Both the position numbers and the translations under genes were made by a program. 5,759 nucleotides of DNA from CAZEAB01 sp964552945 (GTDB taxonomy: Archaea > Nanobdellota > Nanobdellia > Woesearchaeales > GW2011-AR9). The notes below the pieces were generated by a model. That model ran no database searches and was not told the origin of the DNA. It was given only the letters and a program-made list of their open reading frames with translations. The stretch spans positions 1 through 5,759 of the forward strand of contig CAZKIP010000018.1 of assembly GCA_964552945.1 (NCBI GenBank). Reading direction: 5' to 3'. Each line of letters starts with the position of its first letter. The stretch's first letter is position 1. Positions 1 to 5,759 of the stretch are shown piece after piece.

Positions 1-369
1 ACAATTATAACTTATAACCAATCTTTTGAAATATCACGTTTAAGAGAAATGGCTTCTGCTTATCCTGAATATAAAGATTGGGTTGAAAATGTTGTCGCTC
101 GTGTAGTTGATTTAATTATTCCATTCAGAAACTTTCATTATTACAATCCAAAACAGAAAGGTAGTTGTGGATTAAAGAAAGTTTTACCTGCAATTGTTGG
201 AAAGGATTATTCAAAATTAGAAATAGCAGATGGAGATACTGCTTCATTATCTTATTTGAGCATGATTTATGCTGATAATGGAGATTGTAGGAATGATTTG
301 TTGAAGTATTGTAAGCTAGATACTGAAGCGATGGTTTGGATTGTTGAAGAATTAAATAAGCTCATTTAA
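1..369 (+). CDS. DUF2779 family protein, predicted DnaQ-like exonuclease, C-terminal part (5' end outside window)
   Basis: This is the C-terminal 122 codons of a longer gene. Frame 1 is open from the first base, so the ATG at 49 is almost certainly internal and the true start lies to the left. Codons 5-10 read YNQSFE, resembling the Exo II motif (N-x-x-F-D/E) of DnaQ-type exonucleases. Codons 103-107 read YCKLD, matching the YxxxD Exo III motif of DEDDy enzymes. Between them lies a stretch I recognise from DUF2779 proteins (FRNFHYYNPKQKGSCGLKKV, then a GKDYS..EIADGD block). Exo I (DxE) would be upstream and cannot be checked. By family, such proteins are predicted nucleases, often with an N-terminal RecB/Cas4-like nuclease region; whether that is present here is unknown. 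The substrate is unknown. The gene ends 43 bases before mod on the same strand, but a promoter in that gap suggests separate transcription of the cassette. Confidence 0.82.
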   Translation, partial: TIITYNQSFEISRLREMASAYPEYKDWVENVVARVVDLIIPFRNFHYYNPKQKGSCGLKKVLPAIVGKDYSKLEIADGDTASLSYLSMIYADNGDCRNDLLKYCKLDTEAMVWIVEELNKLI

Positions 370-371
370 AT

Positions 372-387
372 AAAAGTCTTTATATAT
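372..387 (+). promoter_or_regulatory. Archaeal-type TATA box with purine-rich BRE-like sequence, promoter of the mod-res operon
   Basis: TTTATATAT at 379-387 is preceded by the A-rich AAAAG at 372-376, which fits a BRE/TATA pair. The centre of the box is about 30 bases before the mod ATG at 413, so initiation 25-28 bases downstream would start the RNA at or a few bases before the ATG. The bases just before the ATG (ATTAAAAA) hold no Shine-Dalgarno, agreeing with a leaderless or nearly leaderless message. As an alternative, two TATAAT hexamers (395-400 and 401-406) could be bacterial -10 boxes, but I see no good -35 at the right spacing. AT-rich spacers give TATA-like strings by chance, so this rests mainly on position. 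Confidence 0.55.
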
Positions 388-412
388 GAAACTATATAAT
401 TATAATTAAAAA

Positions 413-2809
413 ATGGCCAAAAAGAAAGAAACTAAAACAAGATACGGTACAAATACCAAATTAGTGTTATCTGATAATGAAATTAGAGATATTGTTAATA
501 ATTTACAAAAAGGTTTCCCATTAGATGATAAATATAGGTTCTTGTTATTTGGAGATAAAAGAGAAGTTGAGCTAGTTTGGAACGGAAAGACTGGAGAAGT
601 TTCAAATGTTGTTCTTCCATTTCAAACCATTGAACAAGTAGACGAACCAAGAAAAGGAGCTTCTGGAGAAGAAAGACAAATTAGTTTAATTGATTTTGAT
701 ACTGACCCTAGAGGGAGACAACTAAGTGGTTGGACAAATAAACTAATTTGGGGAGACAATAAACTAATTCTTTCTTCATTAAAAAATGGACCATTGAGAG
801 AGGAAATTGAAAAACAAGGTGGGATAAAATTAATTTACATTGATCCTCCATTTGATGTTGGTGCTGATTTCTCTATGAAAATCAATATTGGCGATGACGA
901 ATTTACAAAAAGACCAAATGTTCTGGAAGAATTGGCTTATAGGGATACATGGGGTAAGGGTTCTGATAGTTTTATTGCTATGTTATACGAAAGATTGATG
1001 TTGATGAAGGATTTACTTGCTCCTGACGGGGTTATATTTGTTCATTGTGATTATAGAGTTAGTAGTTATATAAAATTATTATTAGATGAAATATTTGGAA
1101 AAGATAGATTTAAAGCAGAAATTATCTGGAAGCAAACTAGGGCCAAAAGTACTGGATTTAAATCATTTGGAGTAGAACATAATAGCATTTATTATTATTC
1201 TAAAGGCGAAAGTCAATTTTGGGAAATGCAATATAAAGATTATGATCCTGATAAATTAGATAGATATTATTGTTATTTTGAAAATGAAGATGGTACGTAT
1301 AGAAAATATAAAAAATCTGAAATGAGAAAATTTAGGGAATCGGGAAAAATCCCCGATGGAAGAAGATTTGCTTTGATTCCTCTACTTAATTTGAACAAGA
1401 ATAGACCAAATTTAAAATATGAATATAAGGGCTTTGTTGAAACGTGGGCAACCACAAAAGCAAAAATGTTAGAGCACGAAAGAAATGGGCTTATCGTACA
1501 GGAATCAAAGAATGCAATGCCTCTAAAGAAACAGTACTTTGATTCAATGAAAGGAGTAAAAGTAGGTACATTATGGGACGATATTTATCCTGTAAATTCT
1601 CAAGCTAAAGAAAAAGTTGATTATCCCACACAAAAACCAGAAGCATTACTTCAAAGAATAATAAAAGCAGTATCAAATGAAGAAGAGATTGTATGTGATT
1701 TTTTTTGTGGTTCTGGAACCACTCTTGCCGTTGCTGAGAAACTTGGGAGGAAATGGATTGGTTCTGATCTTGGAAAATTTGCAATACACACAACCAGAAA
1801 AAGAATGATTAATGTTCAAAGAGACTTAAAGAAATCTGGAAAGGATTTCAGAGCATTTGAAATATTAAATCTTGGAAAATACGAAAGACAACATTATATT
1901 GGAGTAAATCCTAACCTCAGAGATAAAGAGAAACAAAGACAATTAGCTAAGAAAGAAGCAAATTTTGTTAAATTAATTCTTCATGCATATAGGGCAGAGC
2001 AAGTTACTGGCTTTAATACTTTTTCAGGTAAAAAATTAAGTAGGATGGTTGCAATAGGTCCTATAAATCTACCTGTTGGAAGACTTTTTGTTGAGGAATG
2101 TATTGAAGAAGCAGTAAAAAATAAATTAACAAAGGTTGATGTTTTGGCATTTGAATTTGAGATGGGTTTATTTCCTCATATTCAAGAAGAAGCAAAACAG
2201 AGAGGAGTAAATTTAGCATTAAAACAGATCCCAAGAGAAGTATTTGATAAGAGAGCAGTAGAAAATAATCAAGTTGTTTTCACTGATGTTTCATATATAG
2301 AAGTAACTCCTCATTATGAAGACGACAAAATTGCAATAGAATTAGCCGACTTTTCTGTGTTTTATAATCAAGATTCAATTAAGAATGCCGAAGAATCTCT
2401 TAAAAATGGAAGTAATAAAATAATAATTAATGAAGGTAATATCATTAAAATATCAAAAGATAAAGAGGGTATTGTTACAAGAGAAAATCTGATTAAAAAC
2501 TGGACTGATTGGATTGATTATTGGGCTGTAGATTTTGATTTTGAAAGCAAAAAAGAAATTATCAAAGTTGAAGTACAAAAAAAGCAAACAGGTAAGTTAG
2601 ATTTAGAAAAAGAATATGAAGAAAAATGGACTGGAGATTATATTTTTGAAAACGAATGGCAATCATTTAGAACAAAGAAAAAGCGAGAATTGGAATTGAA
2701 AACACCATTAAGAAAGATAGAAGGAAAGAGAAAAATTGCTATTAAAGTTGTTGATATTTTTGGGAATGATACTATGAAAATTATTGAAGTAAAGGGGAGG
2801 AAGAAATAA
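413..2809 (+). CDS. mod: Type III restriction-modification methyltransferase (Mod), beta-class N6-adenine, with long C-terminal extension
   Basis: This 798-residue protein should methylate adenine (N6) using S-adenosylmethionine, and supply target recognition for the partner nuclease. Visible motifs are the catalytic DPPF (144-147, within IYIDPPFDVGADF), a conserved FVHCDYR strand (209-215), a YPTQKPEAL motif X-like element (404-412) and SAM-binding DFFCGSGTT (429-437), followed by GSDLGKFAI (450-458). Catalytic motif before SAM motif is the beta-class order used by Type III Mod. Residues about 240-400 are the likely target recognition region. Residues about 480-798 form an extension not needed for methylation: a mixed alpha/beta stretch (about 545-650), then IDYWAVDFDF (701-710) and a C-terminal VKVVDIFGNDT-containing segment that looks like a small beta-sandwich. 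I recall this extension from related methyltransferases encoded beside helicase-nucleases, but its function is unknown to me. Canonical EcoP15I Mod is about 640 residues. Catalysis looks intact. Start at 413 is the first ATG, with no Shine-Dalgarno but a TATA box at leaderless distance. Confidence 0.93.
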   Translation: MAKKKETKTRYGTNTKLVLSDNEIRDIVNNLQKGFPLDDKYRFLLFGDKREVELVWNGKTGEVSNVVLPFQTIEQVDEPRKGASGEERQISLIDFDTDPRGRQLSGWTNKLIWGDNKLILSSLKNGPLREEIEKQGGIKLIYIDPPFDVGADFSMKINIGDDEFTKRPNVLEELAYRDTWGKGSDSFIAMLYERLMLMKDLLAPDGVIFVHCDYRVSSYIKLLLDEIFGKDRFKAEIIWKQTRAKSTGFKSFGVEHNSIYYYSKGESQFWEMQYKDYDPDKLDRYYCYFENEDGTYRKYKKSEMRKFRESGKIPDGRRFALIPLLNLNKNRPNLKYEYKGFVETWATTKAKMLEHERNGLIVQESKNAMPLKKQYFDSMKGVKVGTLWDDIYPVNSQAKEKVDYPTQKPEALLQRIIKAVSNEEEIVCDFFCGSGTTLAVAEKLGRKWIGSDLGKFAIHTTRKRMINVQRDLKKSGKDFRAFEILNLGKYERQHYIGVNPNLRDKEKQRQLAKKEANFVKLILHAYRAEQVTGFNTFSGKKLSRMVAIGPINLPVGRLFVEECIEEAVKNKLTKVDVLAFEFEMGLFPHIQEEAKQRGVNLALKQIPREVFDKRAVENNQVVFTDVSYIEVTPHYEDDKIAIELADFSVFYNQDSIKNAEESLKNGSNKIIINEGNIIKISKDKEGIVTRENLIKNWTDWIDYWAVDFDFESKKEIIKVEVQKKQTGKLDLEKEYEEKWTGDYIFENEWQSFRTKKKRELELKTPLRKIEGKRKIAIKVVDIFGNDTMKIIEVKGRKK
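2794..2800 (+). promoter_or_regulatory. Strong ribosome binding site for res, inside the end of mod
   Basis: GGGGAGG ends eight bases before the res ATG at 2809. It lies within the last codons of mod, and the stop and start codons share one base (TAATG), so res is probably translated by coupling or re-initiation from the same message. It fixes the res start at 2809. The contrast with mod, which lacks such a site, supports different initiation modes for the first and internal genes of this operon. Confidence 0.85.
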
Positions 2810-5508
2810 TGGCATTACATAAAGACTTCCCAAAATCTCCCCATGAAATTTTAGACCCTGCTATTAGATGGTTTCCAGCAGATGAAGCATTAAGGGATGA
2901 AGGATATCAAAAATTATTACCTCCATTAGTTGATAAGATTAGAAAAGAAGTGAAACAATGGAGAGAATCAAATTATGAAGGAGCAAGTGAAACAAGTAAA
3001 GCTCTCTTAAAATGGTGGTTTGAAACAGGGCATCCAATTGAAGATTCAGAAGGAAATATTTCTACATTCAAATATTATTTTTGTCAAAGAGAAGCAATTG
3101 AATCTGTAATTTATCTTTATGAAGTTGTAGGTGTTGAAGATAAGCATGATTTATTGAGATATGATAGTTCAGGAGCAGTATCTACAGGAATGTTTGCTGA
3201 AACTTGGAGAAGATTTGTCATTAAGATGGCAACCGGTTCAGGTAAAACGAAAGTTCTAAGTTTAATTTTGGCATGGAGTTATTTTCATAAACTTTACGAA
3301 GATGATTCAGATTTAGCAAGAAATTTTTTAATAATTACCCCAAACATTATTGTTCTTGATAGAATTAGAAGTGATTTTGATGGTTTGAGAATATTCTATG
3401 AGGATCCCATACTTCCACCAAATGGTTTTGAAGGTCAAAACTGGGCAGATGATTTTCAATTAAGTTTACATATTCAAGATGATGCTAATGTTGTAAGAAA
3501 AGTTGGGAATATCTTTTTAACAAATATCCACAGAATTTTTGATAGCAGAACAAAAGTAGCAACAGCCGACGATGAAAATACAATGGATTATTTTCTAGGA
3601 GATAAACCGGTTGGAAAAACTAATCAATCCAAAGTTGATGTTAGTGAGATTGTAAGGGATGTTGATGAGTTAGTTATCTTGAATGATGAAGCACACCACA
3701 TCCATGATGAGAGATTAGCATGGTTTAAATCTCTTGAGGATATACACAATAAATTATTACAAAAAGGAAGCAAGGTTTCTTTACAATTAGATACAACTGC
3801 GACTCCAAAACAAACAAATGGTGCGATTTTTGTTCAAACTATCTCTGATTATCCGTTAGTTGAAGCAATTTATCAAGATGTTGTAAAAAAACCACTTGTT
3901 CCAGATGAAGCTAGTAGAGCAAAATTGAATGAAATAAAAAGTTCAAACTTCACAGAGAGATATAGGGATTTCATTCATTTAGGATATGAAGAATGGAAAA
4001 AAGTTTACAATGAACAAATTAAAGCAAACAAAAAAGCAGTTCTGTTTATAATGACAGATGATACTAGAAACTGTGATGAAGTTAAGGACTATCTTGAAAA
4101 AACCTATTCAGATTTGAAAGATGCTGTTCTTGTTATCCATACCAAAAACAATGGAGAGATTTCAGAATCATCTACTGGAAAGAAAAAAGATGAATTGGAT
4201 CAATTAAGAAAGGCAGCTAATCAAATTGACAATTTAGATAGCAAGTACAAAGCCATTGTTTCAGTTCTTATGTTAAAAGAAGGGTGGGATGTGAAAAATG
4301 TTACAACAATTGTAGGATTAAGAGCATATTCTGCCAAAAGTAATATTCTTCCAGAGCAGACATTAGGAAGAGGACTTAGGAGGATGTATCGTGGTCAAGA
4401 TATTGAGGAATACGTTAGCGTTGTTGGAACTCCAGCATTTATGGAATTTGTAGAATCTATTAAGAATGAAGGTGTAGATTTAGAAAAGAGAAAAATGGGA
4501 GATAGAACTCCTGCAAAGACTCCTCTAGTGGTAGAAGTAGATAATGAAAATAAAAAGAAGGATATTAAAAAGTTAGACATTGAAATACCTGTATTGACTC
4601 CAAGGATTTTCAGAGAATATAAGAATCTATCTGAATTAAAAATAGCTAATTTTAAACATAAAAAAATTAAAATTAAAGAATTTTCTGACGAAGAAAAGAA
4701 AGAAATTTTATTCAAATATGTTGTAAATAAAGATGAAGAAAAAGATGAAACTCATCATAAGACTGTTTTAGATACAAATTCAATAATTAATTTTCAAGGT
4801 GCTGTAGGTTTTTTTACACAGAGCATCATGAAAGAATTAAGATTAATTAGTGGTTATGATATTTTATATGAAAAAGTTAAGAATTTTATACAAAATGAGT
4901 TGTTTGACAAAAAAGTTAATTTAGAAGATTTAAATATATTGAGGAATCTTTCTGAAATTGAAGCAACAAGAACTATTATTGAAACATTCAAAAAAGAAAT
5001 TAATGATTTGACTATTCAAGATAAAGGCGATTCAGAGATTAGAAATTATATTAAAATTAGTAAATGTAGGCCATTTGTTGTTAAGGATCAGGGATATTTA
5101 GTTCCAAAGAAAAGTGTTTTCAATAAAATAATAGGAGATAGCCACTTAGAATTAAGATTTGCTAATTTTTTAGAGACTTGTGATGATATTATCTCCTATG
5201 TTAAAAATTATTTTGGCGTTCACTTTAAGATAGATTATAAGAATGCAGATGGAAATATTTCGGATTATTATCCTGATTTTATTGTTAAAAAGAATGAAAA
5301 AGAAGTATTCATTATTGAAACAAAAGGGCGAGAAGATTTAGATGTTCCATTAAAGGCTCAGAGATTAAAACAGTGGTGTGAAGACTTAAATAAATCTCAG
5401 AAGAAAGCTAAGTATGATTTTATATATGTAGATGAAGAAAGTTTTGATAAGTATAATCCCTCTACATTTGAAGAATTAGAGAGAAATTTTAGAGAGTATA
5501 AAGATTAG
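2809..5508 (+). CDS. res: Type III restriction enzyme, Res subunit (SF2 helicase plus PD-(D/E)xK nuclease)
   Basis: This 899-residue protein is the ATP-driven translocase and nuclease of the cassette. The N-terminal 90 residues are family-specific, followed by a Q-motif-like FCQREAIE (91-98). Helicase motifs then appear in order: Walker A MATGSGKT (140-147), DEAH (293-296), motif III TTATP (329-333), motif V around MLKEGWDVKNV (488-498) and motif VI QTLGRGLRR (517-525). Residues about 560-760 are a lysine- and glutamate-rich linker with no motif I recognise. The C-terminal nuclease shows E781 in SHLELRF, then YPDF (821-824) and ETKG (837-840), giving PD-x13-ExK, with Q851 just after. This matches the Type III Res C-terminal endonuclease. 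By family, Res works in complex with Mod and cuts a fixed distance from unmethylated sites after ATP hydrolysis; cut position and site geometry here are not readable from sequence. Length is close to known Res proteins (about 970 in EcoP15I). No frameshift or missing core residue was seen. Confidence 0.94.
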   Translation: MALHKDFPKSPHEILDPAIRWFPADEALRDEGYQKLLPPLVDKIRKEVKQWRESNYEGASETSKALLKWWFETGHPIEDSEGNISTFKYYFCQREAIESVIYLYEVVGVEDKHDLLRYDSSGAVSTGMFAETWRRFVIKMATGSGKTKVLSLILAWSYFHKLYEDDSDLARNFLIITPNIIVLDRIRSDFDGLRIFYEDPILPPNGFEGQNWADDFQLSLHIQDDANVVRKVGNIFLTNIHRIFDSRTKVATADDENTMDYFLGDKPVGKTNQSKVDVSEIVRDVDELVILNDEAHHIHDERLAWFKSLEDIHNKLLQKGSKVSLQLDTTATPKQTNGAIFVQTISDYPLVEAIYQDVVKKPLVPDEASRAKLNEIKSSNFTERYRDFIHLGYEEWKKVYNEQIKANKKAVLFIMTDDTRNCDEVKDYLEKTYSDLKDAVLVIHTKNNGEISESSTGKKKDELDQLRKAANQIDNLDSKYKAIVSVLMLKEGWDVKNVTTIVGLRAYSAKSNILPEQTLGRGLRRMYRGQDIEEYVSVVGTPAFMEFVESIKNEGVDLEKRKMGDRTPAKTPLVVEVDNENKKKDIKKLDIEIPVLTPRIFREYKNLSELKIANFKHKKIKIKEFSDEEKKEILFKYVVNKDEEKDETHHKTVLDTNSIINFQGAVGFFTQSIMKELRLISGYDILYEKVKNFIQNELFDKKVNLEDLNILRNLSEIEATRTIIETFKKEINDLTIQDKGDSEIRNYIKISKCRPFVVKDQGYLVPKKSVFNKIIGDSHLELRFANFLETCDDIISYVKNYFGVHFKIDYKNADGNISDYYPDFIVKKNEKEVFIIETKGREDLDVPLKAQRLKQWCEDLNKSQKKAKYDFIYVDEESFDKYNPSTFEELERNFREYKD

Positions 5509-5521
5509 TTTTTTCTTTTTT
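5509..5521 (+). terminator. Oligo-T terminator after res
   Basis: Directly after the res TAG comes T6-C-T6. In archaea such U-rich tracts can end transcription without a preceding hairpin, and none is obvious just upstream. A further T5 at 5615-5619, following a small hairpin, could be a backup. Confidence is moderate because the assignment depends on the archaeal reading. Confidence 0.6.
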
Positions 5522-5576
5522 ACCCGATTCCCCCCCGTTTAGATTCATTAAAAAAATTTGGGAGAACGAAGTGAAC

Positions 5577-5643
5577 CGTTTATACAATGTTATATCCAGT
5601 TACGAAGTAATTGGTTTTTCTCTCGTTTTTAGACGTATAAACG
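5577..5643. repeat. Nested inverted repeats, possible structured RNA
   Basis: A perfect 9-base inverted repeat, CGTTTATAC (5577-5585) and GTATAAACG (5635-5643), encloses a second one. The inner hairpin pairs CCAGTTAC (5596-5603) with GTAATTGG (5607-5614) around a GAA loop, eight pairs including one G-U if read as plus-strand RNA, and is followed at once by T5. A competing stem, TCGTTT (5623-5628) with AAACGA (5639-5644), uses some of the bases of the outer right arm, so the two folds exclude each other. Short inverted repeats do arise by chance in AT-rich DNA, so function is inference. Confidence 0.45.
5602..5626 (+). repeat. Two-part direct repeat, copy 1
   Basis: ACGAAGT (5602-5608) is followed after seven bases by TTTTCTCTCGT (5616-5626). 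The same arrangement recurs 120 bases downstream. The first half overlaps the right arm of the inner hairpin at 5596-5614. Confidence 0.45.
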
Positions 5644-5721
5644 AAGGCAATAACATTTCTATTATTTACGGCACCAGCCTCGTTAGAGGTAACAAAAGAT
5701 TGTATTTAACATCGGAATTTA

Positions 5722-5743
5722 ACGAAGTTTGATTTTCCCTCGT
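5722..5743 (+). repeat. Two-part direct repeat, copy 2
   Basis: ACGAAGT (5722-5728) is followed after four bases by TTTTCCCTCGT (5733-5743). The first half is identical to copy 1 and the second differs at one base of eleven. It is followed by GTGAAGCGAAGCGGAAC up to the window edge, so a longer repeat may continue outside. Confidence 0.45.
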
Positions 5744-5759
5744 GAAGCGAAGCGGAACA

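Larger units (their letters stand above)
5522..5759. other. Non-coding tail, CpG-rich relative to the genes, no gene seen
   Basis: No frame on either strand gives a plausible protein with a start codon, and I see no tRNA, box C/D pair or CRISPR unit. It begins with a C7 run (5530-5536) and an A7 run (5550-5556). By hand count, 5561-5759 holds 73 G+C of 199 bases (about 37%) and 13 CG dinucleotides, while 3001-3200 inside res holds none. ACGAAGT occurs three times (5566, 5602, 5722), with variants ACGAAGG (5641) and GCGAAGC (5747). A short stem CCTC/GAGG with loop GTTA lies at 5678-5689. It may be an intergenic repeat family, a structured RNA, or the leader region of a gene beyond the window; the sequence does not decide. 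Confidence 0.6.

Noticed and set aside
49..369. The ATG at 49 as the true start of a 106-residue protein
   Set aside because: The frame stays open to base 1, and the preceding codons encode the conserved YNQSFE motif, so the ATG is internal.
395..406. Two TATAAT hexamers as a bacterial sigma-70 promoter for mod
   Set aside because: No recognisable -35 element at 16-18 bases upstream and no ribosome binding site afterwards; the archaeal TATA reading fits the spacing better.
1273..1455. Minus-strand open frame of 60 codons inside mod
   Set aside because: It lies wholly within the well-supported methyltransferase gene, matches no family I know, and is expected by chance opposite AT-rich coding DNA.
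1605..1793. Minus-strand open frame of 62 codons opposite the SAM-binding region of mod
   Set aside because: Low-complexity Leu/Gln/Phe-rich product, antisense to a conserved catalytic motif; a shadow of the real gene.
4395..4715. Minus-strand open frame of 106 codons inside res
   Set aside because: Ser/Phe/Ile-rich product, antisense to the Lys/Glu-rich linker of Res, whose codons give such a complement; no supporting start signal.
5580..5705. Minus-strand stop-free stretch of 41 codons in the tail, with a protein-like composition
   Set aside because: It has no ATG, GTG or TTG start in frame and is bounded by stops on both sides. It could be a decayed gene piece, but the sequence alone does not support calling it.
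5522..5759. tRNA, box C/D RNA or CRISPR array in the tail
   Set aside because: No tRNA T-arm or anticodon arm pattern, no RTGATGA/CTGA box pair, and the repeats are too short and irregularly spaced for CRISPR.

Overview
The window is a 5.8 kb piece of a very AT-rich genome holding three same-strand genes and a 251-base non-coding tail. I favour an archaeon, possibly of the DPANN type. The first gene of the restriction cassette has an archaeal-style TATA element about 30 bases before its ATG and no Shine-Dalgarno, as expected for a leaderless transcript. The second gene has a strong internal Shine-Dalgarno, the cassette ends in oligo-T tracts, and arginine is written mostly as AGA. A low-GC bacterium is not excluded, because no rRNA, tRNA or informational gene is present. 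All three genes read with the standard code.

Layout. 1-369: the 3' end of a gene that enters from the left, giving the C-terminal part of a DUF2779 protein with a predicted DnaQ-like (DEDDy) exonuclease fold. 370-412: a short spacer with the promoter of the next gene. 413-2809: a DNA methyltransferase of the Type III Mod kind (beta-class N6-adenine), with an unusually long C-terminal extension. 2809-5508: a Type III Res subunit, with a superfamily 2 helicase/translocase core and a C-terminal PD-(D/E)xK nuclease. 5509-5759: no convincing gene. It begins with oligo-T tracts and a C7 run, followed by a stretch with many CpG dinucleotides, a repeated two-part motif and short inverted repeats.

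The two large genes overlap by one base (TAATG) and form a complete, apparently intact restriction-modification cassette: Mod recognises and methylates a site, and Res, working with Mod, translocates on and cuts unmethylated DNA. Every core motif I looked for in both proteins is present, so I infer the system is active. This is a recognisable defence system, not a new one. The less ordinary points are the Mod C-terminal module, the contrast between leaderless and Shine-Dalgarno initiation inside one operon, and the CpG-rich structured tail.
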